From assembly GCA_009663185.1 (NCBI GenBank), contig VJZX01000001.1, positions 248,001 through 312,000 of the forward strand: a stretch of 64,000 nt of DNA, in the 5' to 3' direction. Below the pieces are notes generated by a model that saw nothing but the letters and a program-made list of their open reading frames with translations, made no database searches and had not been told where the DNA came from. Positions 17,219 to 28,563 of the stretch are shown here, piece by piece. Each line of letters opens with the position of its first letter. Position 1 is the first letter of the stretch. The position numbers were made by a program, and so were the translations under genes. The stretch is from Isoptericola halalbus. GTDB lineage: Bacteria; Actinomycetota; Actinomycetes; Actinomycetales; Cellulomonadaceae.

Positions 17219-19251
17219 CAGCCCTCCCCGCCGTCGTCCGCCTGGTCGTCCGCCTGATCGTCGTCGTCCTGGCCGTCCGCCTGACCGTCGTCGGCCTGGC
17301 CGTCCGCCTGACCGTCGTCGGCCTGGCCGTCCGCCTGGCCATCGCCGGCCGGAGCATCGCAGACGATGCCGTTGTCCGGCTTGTACGTCCACGAGTAGGA
17401 CTCGTCCTTGACGAGCTCACCCTCCAGGTAGACCTTGCGGTAGTTCGTGATGGAGAAACCGTCGTTGCCGGCCGGGTACGGCTCGCAGTCGGCACCCGTG
17501 CGGTGCACCGTCGTCGTCGGCACGATTTCGCGCTTGCCGCTGTCGGACGTGCGGACCTCGTAGTGCTCGGTCGACCAGACGCGCACGTGCAGCTCGCCGC
17601 CCGACACCCAGGACTGCATGAGGGCGCCGTACGGGGTGTCGTTCTTGAACTTCACGTCCAGCGCACCGACGTAGATCGTGGCCTCTCGGCCCGCCGGGTA
17701 GCGCGAGAACCAGTAGCTGTGCGGGCGGTGCTCGACGTCTTCGAACCCGGCGAAGTAGCCCGCGTTGTACGTGGTCGTGCCCATCTGCGAGAGGCCGCCG
17801 CCGACACCCTCGGTGTGGATGCCGTTGCTCACGATGCCGGCCGCGTAGTACCCGTTCTCGATCGTGATCGGCGACAGCGTGTCGACCAGGGAGAAGGTCT
17901 CGCCGGGCTCGACGAGGGTCCCGGTGAGGAGCTCCGCGCCGCGCTCGAGGTTCTTCGTGCGGATGGGCTCGCTCGTCAGCGGCGTGGAGAACGAGGACAC
18001 GACCTCCTTGACGCCGAGCTCCCTGAGAGCCTCGCGCGAGATCTTGGGGTCGTTCTGGACGAGCTCGAGCTCGGTCGAGCGCTCGTCCCCCAGAGCGGCC
18101 TGGCCGACGCCCTGCGAGACGGCCTCGGGGTCGAGCGTGGTGCCCGGCTCGCCGCCCACGATGACGGGCTTGCTGCCCGAGAACTCGAAGTGTGCCTCGT
18201 TGGGCTCGGTGAGAAGGTCGTTGGTGCGGTCGACGATGGCCGAGGTCAGCGCCTTGCCGTCGAACTGCGGCTCGAGCGTGCCGTCGGCCGGCACGAAGGT
18301 CGTCGTCTTCGCCAGGACGCGCTCGGGTAGCTCGGGACTCTGACCGCCAACCGCGACCCGCACCGGGGCGGACACGATCTTCTGCGCCTCGGCGAGAGCG
18401 GCGTCGGTCGCGTCCTGGTCGACCTGCGGCGCGACGGGCTGCGTGGGCAGCTCGAACGGTCCCGGCTCGACGAGCCAGCCCTCTACGACGACGTCCGCGG
18501 CCTGGTCGACCACGACCTCGGTCCCGTCCTCGGCCGGGGTGGCGACGGGTTCGCCGTCGGCGAAGATGACCGTCCCGTCGACGGGTTCGACGCGCAGCGA
18601 GTCGGCGATGCCTGTGAGCGTGGCGCCGAGGGTGCTGCGGGACACGTCGACGACGGGCGGCACCTCCTCGGCGCCCACGAGGTGGTGCCACAGGCGCGCC
18701 GGGCTCAGCGAGAACCCGGTGAGGTCGGCGACCGTGGCCTCGGCGTCGAACGCGAGCCCGGCATCGGCCGGGTCGATCGTGCTCGAGGAGCCGCCGGCCA
18801 GGACGCGGATCGGCTCGGCCGAGCGCGGCCCGAGCCCCCGCTCGAGCGCGACGACGGCCTCGGGTGCCGTCATGCCGCCGATTCCGACGCCGGCCACGGT
18901 GGTGTCCTTGGGGACCTGGTCGGCGACGAGCCACTGTCCGCCCACGTAGAGCCCGGCAGCGATCACCAGACCGAGCCCCGTCCATGCGGCGACCCCGGGC
19001 ACGCGGCTCGGCGCGCCGTCGCCCGCGAGACCGGCAAGCGGCGAAGACTCCGACGCCGTCACGACCGGCAACGCCTGCGTGGGTTCACCCTGAGGCGGGC
19101 CCGCGGGAGGGGCTGGCACCGAACCGAGCGCGCGGCTCTCGTACGCTCGGACCGGAGGCTGGTACGGGACGTCGTCGGCGGGCTGGGGGGACGGTCCCGG
19201 TTCGGGGGTGGTCTGATCGGGCGTGGTGTCACGCTCGGTCGGATGGCCCAT
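17218..19251 (-). CDS. VanW family protein with peptidoglycan-binding-like domains
   Basis: A 677-residue membrane-anchored wall protein. After a Pro/Gln-rich cytoplasmic N-terminus, a hydrophobic helix sits at about 87-108. Two related segments (residues 110-370) resemble the putative peptidoglycan-binding domain found with L,D-transpeptidases. The VanW domain follows at about 410-580, with GETFSLVDTLSP, GGGLSQMGTTTYNAGYFAGFEDVEHRPHS and YWFSRYPAGREAT. The tail is a run of Gln-Ala-Asp repeats. VanW is known from vancomycin-resistance clusters but its function is unresolved. ATG 19251 has GGAG about 8 bases upstream; ATG 19281 is an alternative. Confidence 0.85.
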   Translation of the reverse strand: MGHPTERDTTPDQTTPEPGPSPQPADDVPYQPPVRAYESRALGSVPAPPAGPPQGEPTQALPVVTASESSPLAGLAGDGAPSRVPGVAAWTGLGLVIAAGLYVGGQWLVADQVPKDTTVAGVGIGGMTAPEAVVALERGLGPRSAEPIRVLAGGSSSTIDPADAGLAFDAEATVADLTGFSLSPARLWHHLVGAEEVPPVVDVSRSTLGATLTGIADSLRVEPVDGTVIFADGEPVATPAEDGTEVVVDQAADVVVEGWLVEPGPFELPTQPVAPQVDQDATDAALAEAQKIVSAPVRVAVGGQSPELPERVLAKTTTFVPADGTLEPQFDGKALTSAIVDRTNDLLTEPNEAHFEFSGSKPVIVGGEPGTTLDPEAVSQGVGQAALGDERSTELELVQNDPKISREALRELGVKEVVSSFSTPLTSEPIRTKNLERGAELLTGTLVEPGETFSLVDTLSPITIENGYYAAGIVSNGIHTEGVGGGLSQMGTTTYNAGYFAGFEDVEHRPHSYWFSRYPAGREATIYVGALDVKFKNDTPYGALMQSWVSGGELHVRVWSTEHYEVRTSDSGKREIVPTTTVHRTGADCEPYPAGNDGFSITNYRKVYLEGELVKDESYSWTYKPDNGIVCDAPAGDGQADGQADDGQADGQADDGQADGQDDDDQADDQADDGGEG
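17254..17334 (-). repeat. 27-bp tandem repeats encoding the Gln-Ala-Asp tail
   Basis: Three consecutive 27-base units (17254-17280, 17281-17307, 17308-17334); the last two are identical and the first differs at two positions. They encode a nine-residue DGQADDGQA-type repeat at the C-terminus of the VanW protein, and imperfect copies continue on both sides. The tail is acidic and likely unstructured. Confidence 0.85.
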
Positions 19252-19407
19252 CGACACGCTCCGTGCAGGTTGGTACGGCAAGAGAGGGCGACCGCTCGGG
19301 TCAGCCGCGCGGCAGGAGCCGCACCGCCCGATTCTACCCGCGGGGACGCGTCCAGACCCCGCGAGACCGGGCGAAAGACCGCAATTGGGGCGACTCTTGC
19401 AAAACCG

Positions 19408-19821
19408 TCACGGAACCCGACGTCCCGCAGGACGGTCCGAGAACCAGGAGCGTGGCAGGAACGCCGCGACGACGAGCACCACCAGGCCCCCGTAGGTCCA
19501 CCACAGGCCCACGGCCTGCGCCGGCACGAGGACGTCGCCGCCCGGCCCGACCACCGAGAGCACCTGGACGGCGACGAGCCAGCCCGCGCCGCACGCGAGG
19601 AGTGCTCCAAGCCCCGACCACGCGCGGCAGACGACGGCGACCGCCAACGTGAGCGCCATCGCCACGACCACCCCGCCGGGCAGGTCGTACCACGTGGTGC
19701 GGTGAGACACGGTGCCGAGCACCCCCGCCCCGGCCCCGAGCGCCACGGATGCAAGGACGCGCCTCACCACGGCACGGCCGGGCGCCGGGGCGGCGTGGGC
19801 TGGAGGTCCGGACGGGGTCAT
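19408..19821 (-). CDS. Small integral membrane protein downstream of mshB
   Basis: A 137-residue protein with about four hydrophobic helices (near 20-40, 48-68, 75-95, 105-125). It matches the position of Rv1171 after mshB and looks like the DUF6113-type membrane family; function unknown. The ATG overlaps the mshB stop by 4 bases. A TAGGCT box 7 bases before the ATG, inside the end of mshB, suggests it can also be transcribed on its own as a leaderless mRNA. Confidence 0.7.
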   Translation of the reverse strand: MTPSGPPAHAAPAPGRAVVRRVLASVALGAGAGVLGTVSHRTTWYDLPGGVVVAMALTLAVAVVCRAWSGLGALLACGAGWLVAVQVLSVVGPGGDVLVPAQAVGLWWTYGGLVVLVVAAFLPRSWFSDRPAGRRVP

Positions 19822-20834
19822 CGCGCCGAGCCTACCTGGGCCGGCACCGGCCGAACGGCGTAGGTCTCCGTGGCGAGCAAGGGAGCCAGCACGTCGTTGC
19901 TCAGCGCGTACCAACCGACGACGTCTGGCTTCTCGCCGTCCGCCCCGGCGGTCGCGTGCTGCACCTGCGTCGCGTGGGCGCGCAGGGCCTCGACGACCGG
20001 GCCGAGCACGGCGACGGCGTCCACGGCGACGAGCCGGCTCTCGCCCGCGAGGTCGGCGAGAACGTCGTCGGCCACCGCAACGGGTGGGAGCGTCTCGTCG
20101 GGGTCGGGCAGGCTCAGGCCGGTCTCCTCCACCAGGCGCCGCACCGCGGGCACGTGTTCGAGCGCCCGCCGCGCGGCCCGCAGCCGCGACGCGGCCACGA
20201 CGACCTCCCAGCGCTCGGGCACGCTCCAGGGCTCGCCCGCGAGCGCTGCGGCAGGGTCGGCGGCGAGCTCGAGAGCGCACACCGTGACCTCGTGCGCCCG
20301 CACATGATCGGGGTGGCCGTACCCGCCACCGGATTCGTAGGTCACCACGACGGCTGGCCGGCGGTCGCGGACGACGGCGGCCAGGCGCGAAGCCGCGTCG
20401 TCGAGCGGGACGCGGGCGAACGCCGTCGGCGGCGCGTCGCCAGCCGGTCCGGCGATCCCCGGCGCGACCCAGGACATCCCCGAGTCCTCGTACCGCGCCG
20501 GCCCCCCGCCGTCGGGCACTCGGTCGGGCACGTCGTCGGGCACGGAGTCCAGGAACACGTGGTCCTCGACCCCGAGCGCCTCGAGCGCGCGCGCCAGCTC
20601 CCGCTCCCGGTACGTCGCCAGCGCGGGCCCGTCCCCCTCGAGGTGCCCGACGCCCGTCGGGTGCGCCGGGGTGTCGATGACCTCGCCCCGCTCCCCGCGC
20701 GTGCACGTCACGACCGTCACGGGCTGTCCGCTCAGAGCCCACGCGGCCAGCAGCCCGCCAGTCGACAGCGTCTCGTCGTCGGGATGCGCGTGCACGGCGA
20801 GCAGGCCGCCGAGCGGGAGGTCCGGACCCGTCAT
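19818..20834 (-). CDS. mshB: GlcNAc-Ins deacetylase (mycothiol biosynthesis)
   Basis: Zinc enzyme removing acetate from N-acetylglucosaminyl-inositol, the second step of mycothiol synthesis. The 338-residue protein of the PIG-L/LmbE family shows AVHAHPDDETLSTGG (zinc His, Asp, catalytic Asp) and YGHPDHVRAHE (zinc His). Length fits MshB better than the shorter mycothiol-conjugate amidase Mca, and the neighbouring membrane protein matches the Rv1170-Rv1171 pair. It follows typA with a 4-base gap, so the two are likely co-transcribed. Confidence 0.9.
   Translation of the reverse strand: MTGPDLPLGGLLAVHAHPDDETLSTGGLLAAWALSGQPVTVVTCTRGERGEVIDTPAHPTGVGHLEGDGPALATYRERELARALEALGVEDHVFLDSVPDDVPDRVPDGGGPARYEDSGMSWVAPGIAGPAGDAPPTAFARVPLDDAASRLAAVVRDRRPAVVVTYESGGGYGHPDHVRAHEVTVCALELAADPAAALAGEPWSVPERWEVVVAASRLRAARRALEHVPAVRRLVEETGLSLPDPDETLPPVAVADDVLADLAGESRLVAVDAVAVLGPVVEALRAHATQVQHATAGADGEKPDVVGWYALSNDVLAPLLATETYAVRPVPAQVGSAR
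19829..19834 (-). promoter_or_regulatory. TAGGCT box inside the 3' end of mshB
   Basis: TAGGCT lies 7 bases before ATG 19821 and could drive a separate leaderless transcript of the membrane protein gene, despite that gene also overlapping mshB. Confidence 0.45.
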
Positions 20835-20838
20835 GCGA

Positions 20839-22749
<1,911 letters not shown>

Positions 22750-22801
22750 CTACGGTTCTCTTTCCGTGGGGTTGGGCCTCCCGGGAGTCCGGGGCCGGTC
22801 C

Positions 22802-22807
22802 ATCCTA
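22802..22807 (-). promoter_or_regulatory. Putative -10 box of typA
   Basis: TAGGAT on the minus strand, between the end of the upstream ABC gene and typA, gives a leader of about 45 bases. No clear -35 is seen in the GC-rich flank. Confidence 0.45.
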
Positions 22808-22836
22808 CCCGGGCGCGGCCCCGCTCCCCCGGCTCG

Positions 22837-24582
22837 TCAGCCCGCCAGCTCGGCGCCCTCGAGCCGGGCGCCCGGGATGGCCGCGAGCAGGTCGCGCGTG
22901 TACTGCTCGCGCGGGTGGTCGAACACCTCGTCCGTCGAGGCGTGCTCGACGACCTTGCCGGTCTGCATCACGACGACGGAGTCGGCGATCTGCCTCACGA
23001 CGGCGAGGTCGTGCGTGATGAACAGGTAGGACAGGCCGAGCTCGTCCTGCAGGTCGCCGAGCAGCTCGAGGATCTGGGCCTGGACGAGCACGTCGAGCGC
23101 CGAGACCGCCTCGTCGAGCACCACCACGTCGGGCTTGAGTGCGAGCGCGCGAGCGATCGCGATGCGCTGGCGCTGTCCCCCGGACAGCTCGTTCGGGAAC
23201 CGGCGCATGGTCGACTGCGGCAGGGACACCATGTCGAGCAGCTCGCGCACGCGCGCCTCGCGCTGCCTCGCGCCGCCCACCTTGTGCAGCCGTAGCGGCT
23301 CCTCGATCGACCGGTAGATGGAGAACTGCGGGTCGAGCGAGCCGTACGGGTTCTGGAACACGGGCTGGATACGGCGGCGGAACGCGAACAGCTCCTTGGT
23401 GCTGAGCGTGGCCACGTCGACGCCGTCGAACTCCACGGTGCCCGACGTCGGGTCGAGCAGTCCCAGCACCATGTTGGCGGCGGTCGACTTGCCCGAGCCG
23501 GACTCGCCCACCAGCGCGAGCGTGCTGCCCCGCTTGAGCTCGAAGGTCACGTCGTCGACGGCAGTGAAGTCCGTCGAGGCGCCCGGGCGCGCGCCGCGGA
23601 TCTGGAACACCTTGGTGAGGTTGCGCACGGCGACGACGTCGGGCTCGCGAACCGGCTCCTCGCCCGCATGCGGCGCGAGCAGCTCGTCCGACTCCTCGCC
23701 CTGCTCGTGCGCGACCTGGATGCGGCGCGACGCGAGCGACGGGGCCGACGCCACCAGCCGCTTGGTGTACGGGTGCTGGGGGTCGGAGAGGATCTGCCGG
23801 GCGGGCCCGGACTCGACGACCCGGCCCTTGAACATCACGGCGAGGTGCTCGGCGCGCTCGGCGGCCAGGCCCAGGTCGTGCGTGATGAACAGCACCGCCG
23901 TGCCGAGCTCCTGCGTGAGCACCTCGAGGTGGTCGAGGATCTGCCGCTGGACGGTGACGTCGAGCGCCGACGGCGGCTCGTCCGCGATGAGCAGCTTGGG
24001 GCGGGCCGCGAGGCCGATCGCGATGAGCGAGCGCTGGCGCATGCCGCCGGAGAACTCGTGCGGGTACTGCCGCGCACGCCGCTGGGCGTCGGGCAGCCCG
24101 GCCTCGGCGAGCAGCCCCGCCACCCGCTCCCTGCGCTCGGCCCTGCTGCCCTGGAAGCCGTTGGCCTTGAGGGCCTCCTCGATCTGCGCGCCGATGCGCC
24201 ACACAGGGTTGAGGTTCGACATCGGGTCCTGGGGCACCAGACCGATGTCGCGGCCGCGCAGGTCCTCGATCTCGGTACGCGCGAGCCCCACGAGCTCGCG
24301 CCCGTCGAACACGATGCTGCCGCCCGCGATCTTGCCCGTGCCCGGAAGCAGGTCGATCACCGCGTGCGCGAGGGTCGACTTGCCCGAACCGGACTCGCCG
24401 ACGATCGCGACCGCCTGGCCGGGGTACACGGTGAGGTTCGCACCGCGCACGGCCTGGACCACGCCGACGGCGGTGGTGAACGAGACCTGGAGGTCACGGA
24501 TCTCGAGCAGGGGCTGGTCCAGTCGGCGGGTCTCGCCGGCCGGGACCTCGGATCCGTCGGTGACGGGGAACTGGGTCGTCAT
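22837..24582 (-). CDS. Peptide ABC transporter, fused double ATPase (DppD-DppF)
   Basis: Energises uptake of di/oligopeptides or related solutes. The 581-residue protein holds two complete ABC ATPase domains that are usually separate DppD and DppF proteins. Domain 1 (about 25-275): GESGSGKST, FSGGMRQR, LLIADEPPSALDV. Domain 2 (about 315-570): GESGSGKST, LSGGQRQR, VVLDEAVSALDV. The first Walker B region reads DEPPSALD where DEPTTALD is common. It is last in the first peptide transporter operon and overlaps the permease gene by 4 bases. Confidence 0.92.
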   Translation of the reverse strand: MTTQFPVTDGSEVPAGETRRLDQPLLEIRDLQVSFTTAVGVVQAVRGANLTVYPGQAVAIVGESGSGKSTLAHAVIDLLPGTGKIAGGSIVFDGRELVGLARTEIEDLRGRDIGLVPQDPMSNLNPVWRIGAQIEEALKANGFQGSRAERRERVAGLLAEAGLPDAQRRARQYPHEFSGGMRQRSLIAIGLAARPKLLIADEPPSALDVTVQRQILDHLEVLTQELGTAVLFITHDLGLAAERAEHLAVMFKGRVVESGPARQILSDPQHPYTKRLVASAPSLASRRIQVAHEQGEESDELLAPHAGEEPVREPDVVAVRNLTKVFQIRGARPGASTDFTAVDDVTFELKRGSTLALVGESGSGKSTAANMVLGLLDPTSGTVEFDGVDVATLSTKELFAFRRRIQPVFQNPYGSLDPQFSIYRSIEEPLRLHKVGGARQREARVRELLDMVSLPQSTMRRFPNELSGGQRQRIAIARALALKPDVVVLDEAVSALDVLVQAQILELLGDLQDELGLSYLFITHDLAVVRQIADSVVVMQTGKVVEHASTDEVFDHPREQYTRDLLAAIPGARLEGAELAG

Positions 24583-25556
24583 CGCTTGCGTGCCTTCGGG
24601 TCGAGGGCGTCGCGCACGACGTCGCCCATCATGATGAAGCCGAGCACCGTCAGGGCGAGGCCGCCGGCCGGGTAGAGCATGATCTCCGGCGAGATGCGGA
24701 TCGCACGCTGCGCCGTCGAGATGTCACCGCCCCACGAGACCACCGACGGGGGAAGGCCGATGCCGAGGAAGCTCAGAGTTGCCTCCGCGACGATGAACGT
24801 CCCGAGCGCGACCGTCGCGTACACGATGATCGGCGCGGCAGAGTTTGGCAGCACGTGCTTGAGCAGGATCGCTCCGCGCCCCATGCCGAGCGCGCGCGCG
24901 GCCGTGACGAACTCGTTGTTCTTCACGGACAGCACCGTGCCGCGCGTGATGCGCGCGATCGACGTCCAGCCGAAGAGCGCCAGCACGAAGGCGACGGTGA
25001 AGCTCGTGCGGTTGGCCGTGATCGACATGATGACGATGGCGGCGAGCACGAGCGGGATCGCGAAGAAGATGTCCGTGATGCGGCTCAGGATCGTGTCGAA
25101 CCAGCCGCCGTAGTAGCCCGCGATCGCTCCGATCGCCGTGCCGAGCACGATGACCATGGCCGTGGCCATGACACCGACCAGGACCGACGCCCGCGCCCCG
25201 TAGACGGTCCGCGCGTAGATGTCGCAGCCCTGGAAGTCGAAGCCGAAGGGGTGGCCGGCGGTCGGGCCGTCGAGAGAGAGCGAGAGACTGCAGTCGAGGC
25301 GGGGGTGGACCGAGGTGAACAACCCGGGGAACGCCGCGACGACGAGGACGAGCACGATGATCGCAGCCGCGACCCAGAACATGGCCCGGCTGCGCATCTC
25401 ACGCCAGGACTCACGCCAGAAGCTCCTGGGCGCCTCGGTCGTCTCGACGGCGTCGACCGCGCCGAGGCCGCCCTCGTCGAACGGAGCCGTGTAGTGCTCC
25501 TGGCCGGTGCGCGGGGCCGGCTGTCCCGGGGTCGAGGGATAGCGGTTCTCAGGCAT
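24579..25556 (-). CDS. Peptide ABC transporter permease (DppC type)
   Basis: One half of the membrane channel. The 325-residue protein has six predicted helices after a 45-residue cytoplasmic N-terminus, and the EAA-loop signature near ARALGMGRGAILLKHVLPN, which contacts the ATPase. An extra loop after helix 1 contains the LDCSLSLSLDGPTAGHPFGFD segment typical of DppC. It overlaps the other permease gene by 8 bases. Confidence 0.92.
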   Translation of the reverse strand: MPENRYPSTPGQPAPRTGQEHYTAPFDEGGLGAVDAVETTEAPRSFWRESWREMRSRAMFWVAAAIIVLVLVVAAFPGLFTSVHPRLDCSLSLSLDGPTAGHPFGFDFQGCDIYARTVYGARASVLVGVMATAMVIVLGTAIGAIAGYYGGWFDTILSRITDIFFAIPLVLAAIVIMSITANRTSFTVAFVLALFGWTSIARITRGTVLSVKNNEFVTAARALGMGRGAILLKHVLPNSAAPIIVYATVALGTFIVAEATLSFLGIGLPPSVVSWGGDISTAQRAIRISPEIMLYPAGGLALTVLGFIMMGDVVRDALDPKARKR

Positions 25557-26475
25557 AGCGGATCCTCGGGTCGAGCGCGGCGTACAGGAGGTCGACCAGG
25601 AGGTTGGCGGCGATGTAGACCAGCACGAGCACGGTCGTCAGCGAGACGACGGTCACGTTCTCGCCGCGGACGATCGCGTCGTAGAGCGTGCCGCCCACGC
25701 CGTTGATGTTGAAGATGCCCTCCGTGACGATCGCGCCGGCCATGAGGTTTCCGAGGTCGGCGCCGAGGAACGTGACCACGGGGATGAGCGAGTTGCGCAG
25801 CACATGGCGGCCGGTGACCTGGGAGCGCTGCAGGCCCTTGGCCCGGGCGGTGCGCACGTAGTCGGCCGAGAGGTTCTCGGCCACCGAGGTGCGGGTGAGC
25901 CGGAGCACGTATGCGAACGACACGGCTCCCAGCACGATGGCCGGCATCAGGAGGCTGTAGAAGTCGGGATCTCGGCCTGCGGTGACGGGGAACCAGCCGA
26001 GCCTGACACCGAGGCCGAGCTGCGCCACGAAGCCGATGACGAATGTCGGCACCGCGATCACGAACAGGCTCATGACCAGGACCGAGCCGTCGAACCAGCC
26101 GCCCTTGCGCATCCCGGCGACCAGGCCGAAGCCGACGCCGAAGATCGCCTCGATCGCCAGCGCCATGAGCGCGAGCTGGAACGTCACCGGGAACGCGCCC
26201 GCCATGACGTCAAGGATCTCGCGGCCGCGGAAGTCCACACCGAAGTCGAGCGTGAACACGCCCCGCAGGAAGAGCAGGTACTGCACCAGGAACGGCTGGT
26301 CGAGGTTGTAGCGGGCGCGGATCTCGTCCTGCACCGCTTCGGGAAGCCCGCGCTCGCCACCGAGCGCGTTGACGGGGTCACCGGGCCGGAGGAACACCAG
26401 GGCGTACAGCAGCAGGGTGGCCCCGAGGAACACGGGGATCACCTGCAGGAGCCGACGTCCGAGATACCAGAGCAT
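25549..26475 (-). CDS. Peptide ABC transporter permease (DppB type)
   Basis: Second half of the channel, 308 residues and about six helices. It has the DppB start MLWYLGRRLLQVIPVF, the outer-loop FLRPGDPVNALGGERGLPE, and the EAA-type loop VRTARAKGLQRSQVTGRHVLRN. Length is normal for the family, unlike the second DppB in this window at 38737-40254. Confidence 0.93.
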   Translation of the reverse strand: MLWYLGRRLLQVIPVFLGATLLLYALVFLRPGDPVNALGGERGLPEAVQDEIRARYNLDQPFLVQYLLFLRGVFTLDFGVDFRGREILDVMAGAFPVTFQLALMALAIEAIFGVGFGLVAGMRKGGWFDGSVLVMSLFVIAVPTFVIGFVAQLGLGVRLGWFPVTAGRDPDFYSLLMPAIVLGAVSFAYVLRLTRTSVAENLSADYVRTARAKGLQRSQVTGRHVLRNSLIPVVTFLGADLGNLMAGAIVTEGIFNINGVGGTLYDAIVRGENVTVVSLTTVLVLVYIAANLLVDLLYAALDPRIRYA

Positions 26476-26555
26476 GCGCTGTCTCCTCGTTCGCCCCGAG
26501 GGTCACCCAGGGCTACGGGTTCATCGTCCCGGGGGTTCGCCGCCCGGGCAAGGGA

Positions 26556-26592
26556 GGGGGCGGGGCGCGCACCGTCGGCACGCCCCGCCCCC
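26556..26592 (-). terminator. GC hairpin between binding-protein and permease genes of system 1
   Basis: A perfect 12-bp stem (26556-26567 with 26581-26592) and a 13-base loop lie between the solute-binding gene and its permease gene. No T-tract follows. It is well placed to stop part of the transcription or protect the binding-protein mRNA end, so that more binding protein than permease is made. Confidence 0.65.
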
Positions 26593-26702
26593 CTGAGATG
26601 GTGGTGGGCGGCGCGGGACCCCACAGGACTCGGGCGCCTCACTTCGAATCGGTAGGCCGGCCCCCGCCCCGCGTGCCGGGTGACGGGGACCGGCCTTCCG
26701 AG

Positions 26703-28340
26703 TCACTCGGCCTTGGTGACCTCGTGCAGGATCGGGTCGCTGTCCCAGCCGAACTGGACGTCGCCGATCGTGTCTGCGTAGCCCGCGGTGGCGTTCTGGT
26801 ACCAGAGCGGGATGCCGGGCAGATCCTGGAACAGGATCTCCTGCGCCTCCTTGTACAGCGTCGTGGACTCCTCCACCGACTCCGCGGCGCCGGCCTCGGT
26901 GATCTTGGCGTCGAAGTCGGGGTTGGAGTACTGGGCATCGTTCGAGCCCGCCCCGGTGCCGTAGATCGGGCCGAGGAAGTTGCTCATCGCCGGCCAGTCG
27001 GCCTGCCAGCCGCCACGGAAGATGCCCGGGACCTCACCCTTGTCGCGGGCGTCGAGGAACTCGTCGAACGTCGGGTACGGGTAGAACTCGCAACCGATCT
27101 CAAGCACCGAGCGGACGTTGTTGCACACCGCATCGATCCAGGGCTGGTGGTCCGAGTCGGCGTTCGACGCGATCTGGAGCGTGTAGTCGCCCCCGAGCGG
27201 GTCCATGGACTCTGCCTCGTCCCAGAGGCTCTTGGCCTGCTCCGCGTCGTACTGGAGCACCTCGGAGCCCGGGATGTCCTCCGACCATCCGTCGACGACA
27301 GGCGAGGTGAAGTCGGTCGCCGGGGTGCGCGTGCCCGCGAACACCGTCTCGGTGACCTGCTCACGGTCGATCGCGTGGGAGATCGCCTGACGGCGCAGCA
27401 GTCCGGCCTCACCTTGGAACTCCTCGAGCCACTCGCCCACGTTGATCACCTGGATGAGGGCGGACGGCTGGTTGACCGCCCGGTCACCGAGCTCGTCCTC
27501 GAACGTCTGGAACGCCGAGGCCGGGACGTTGGTGATGATGTCCAGGTTGCCGCCGAGCAGGTCGTTGTACGCCGTGTCCTCGTCGGTGTAGACGACGAGG
27601 TCGATGCCGCCGTTCTGCGGCTCGCGCGGGCCCGGGTAGTCCGGGTTCGGGCGCAGCGAGATGACGTTCTCGTGCTCCCAGGACTCGACGACGTAGGGGC
27701 CGTTGCCGACCGGGGCGTCCGCGTAGATGTCCGGGTTCTCGAAGAAGACCTCGGGCATCGGCATGAACGCGGTGTAGCCCAGCGACAGCACGAAGTCGGC
27801 AGACGGGAACGCCAGCTCGGCGGTGAAGGTGAGGTCGTCGACGACCTCGACGGAGATCTCGGAGTCCTCCTCCTCCGACCAGCCCGCGAAGTCGTGGAAG
27901 AAGTACTGCTGGTTCTGACCGTTGGACAGCAGCGACGTGTACTTCCAGGCGTCCACGTAGCTCTGTGCGGTCACCGGCGTGCCGTCGCTGAACGTCCAGC
28001 CGTCCTGGATCTTGATCGTCCAGGTCTGGTTGTCCTCCGACTCGATGGACTCGGCCATCTCGTTGTGGACCGCACCGTCGGCGTCGTAGTAGACGAGACC
28101 GGCGAAGATGTTCTTGACGGCGAGGCCGCCACCGACCTCGTTCGTCATGCCCGGCGTGAGCGGGTTCTGGGGCTCCGTGCTGTTGACCGAGACGATGCCG
28201 GTCGTGGCGCCGCCGTCGGTCGCGCCGTCGGTGTCTCCGGTGTCGGTGTCGCCGCCGCCACCACCGCCACAGGCACTCAGCAGCAGCGCCGACGCAGCCA
28301 CGAAGGCACCGAAGCCTGCAGGTCGTCCTCGAGGTGTCAC
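26703..28340 (-). CDS. Peptide ABC transporter solute-binding lipoprotein
   Basis: Family 5 extracellular binding protein of 545 residues. The lipobox LLSAC is at about residue 20-24, followed by a run of glycines and a Thr/Asp-rich linker (DTDTGDTDGATDGG). The mature part shows EPQNPLTPGMTNEV, NQTWTIKIQDGWTFSDGTPV and RQAISHAIDREQV, all usual in OppA/DppA proteins. GTG 28340 is chosen because AGGAGGAGAC sits directly before it. It heads the first peptide transporter operon. Confidence 0.92.
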   Translation of the reverse strand: MTPRGRPAGFGAFVAASALLLSACGGGGGGDTDTGDTDGATDGGATTGIVSVNSTEPQNPLTPGMTNEVGGGLAVKNIFAGLVYYDADGAVHNEMAESIESEDNQTWTIKIQDGWTFSDGTPVTAQSYVDAWKYTSLLSNGQNQQYFFHDFAGWSEEEDSEISVEVVDDLTFTAELAFPSADFVLSLGYTAFMPMPEVFFENPDIYADAPVGNGPYVVESWEHENVISLRPNPDYPGPREPQNGGIDLVVYTDEDTAYNDLLGGNLDIITNVPASAFQTFEDELGDRAVNQPSALIQVINVGEWLEEFQGEAGLLRRQAISHAIDREQVTETVFAGTRTPATDFTSPVVDGWSEDIPGSEVLQYDAEQAKSLWDEAESMDPLGGDYTLQIASNADSDHQPWIDAVCNNVRSVLEIGCEFYPYPTFDEFLDARDKGEVPGIFRGGWQADWPAMSNFLGPIYGTGAGSNDAQYSNPDFDAKITEAGAAESVEESTTLYKEAQEILFQDLPGIPLWYQNATAGYADTIGDVQFGWDSDPILHEVTKAE

Positions 28341-28501
28341 GTCTCCTCCTGGGTAGGTCCGCTTGCCGTCGAGGGGTCGACCCCTTCGGCGGGACGCCGC
28401 CGCGCACCGGTACGCACGGCGCTGCGCGCCCGTGAGCGCGTAGTCACGACTCTGCCCAAAGTCAGCGCGCTTGCCCCCGCTTGGACCCGAAATCGTGACC
28501 A

Positions 28502-28542
28502 TATCGGTATCGGTACGCAACACGCGGTCAATCTGCGGTCAA
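28502..28542 (-). promoter_or_regulatory. Repeat-rich promoter/operator region of peptide transporter 1
   Basis: Two direct copies of GCGGTCAA with an 11-base period (28524-28531 and 28535-28542) lie next to a TATCGGTATCGGTA repeat (28502-28515). On the minus strand this gives TTGACC and TTGCGT as -35 candidates, with TATGGT or CACGAT as -10 candidates. The one-turn spacing of the repeats suggests binding by a regulator on one face of the helix. Confidence 0.4.
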
Positions 28543-28563
28543 CCCGGACCCTCGCCCGTCGAA

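Noticed and set aside
17254-17334. Short regular repeats that could be taken for a CRISPR array.
   Set aside because: There are no unique spacers, and the 27-base units are in frame and encode the VanW protein tail.
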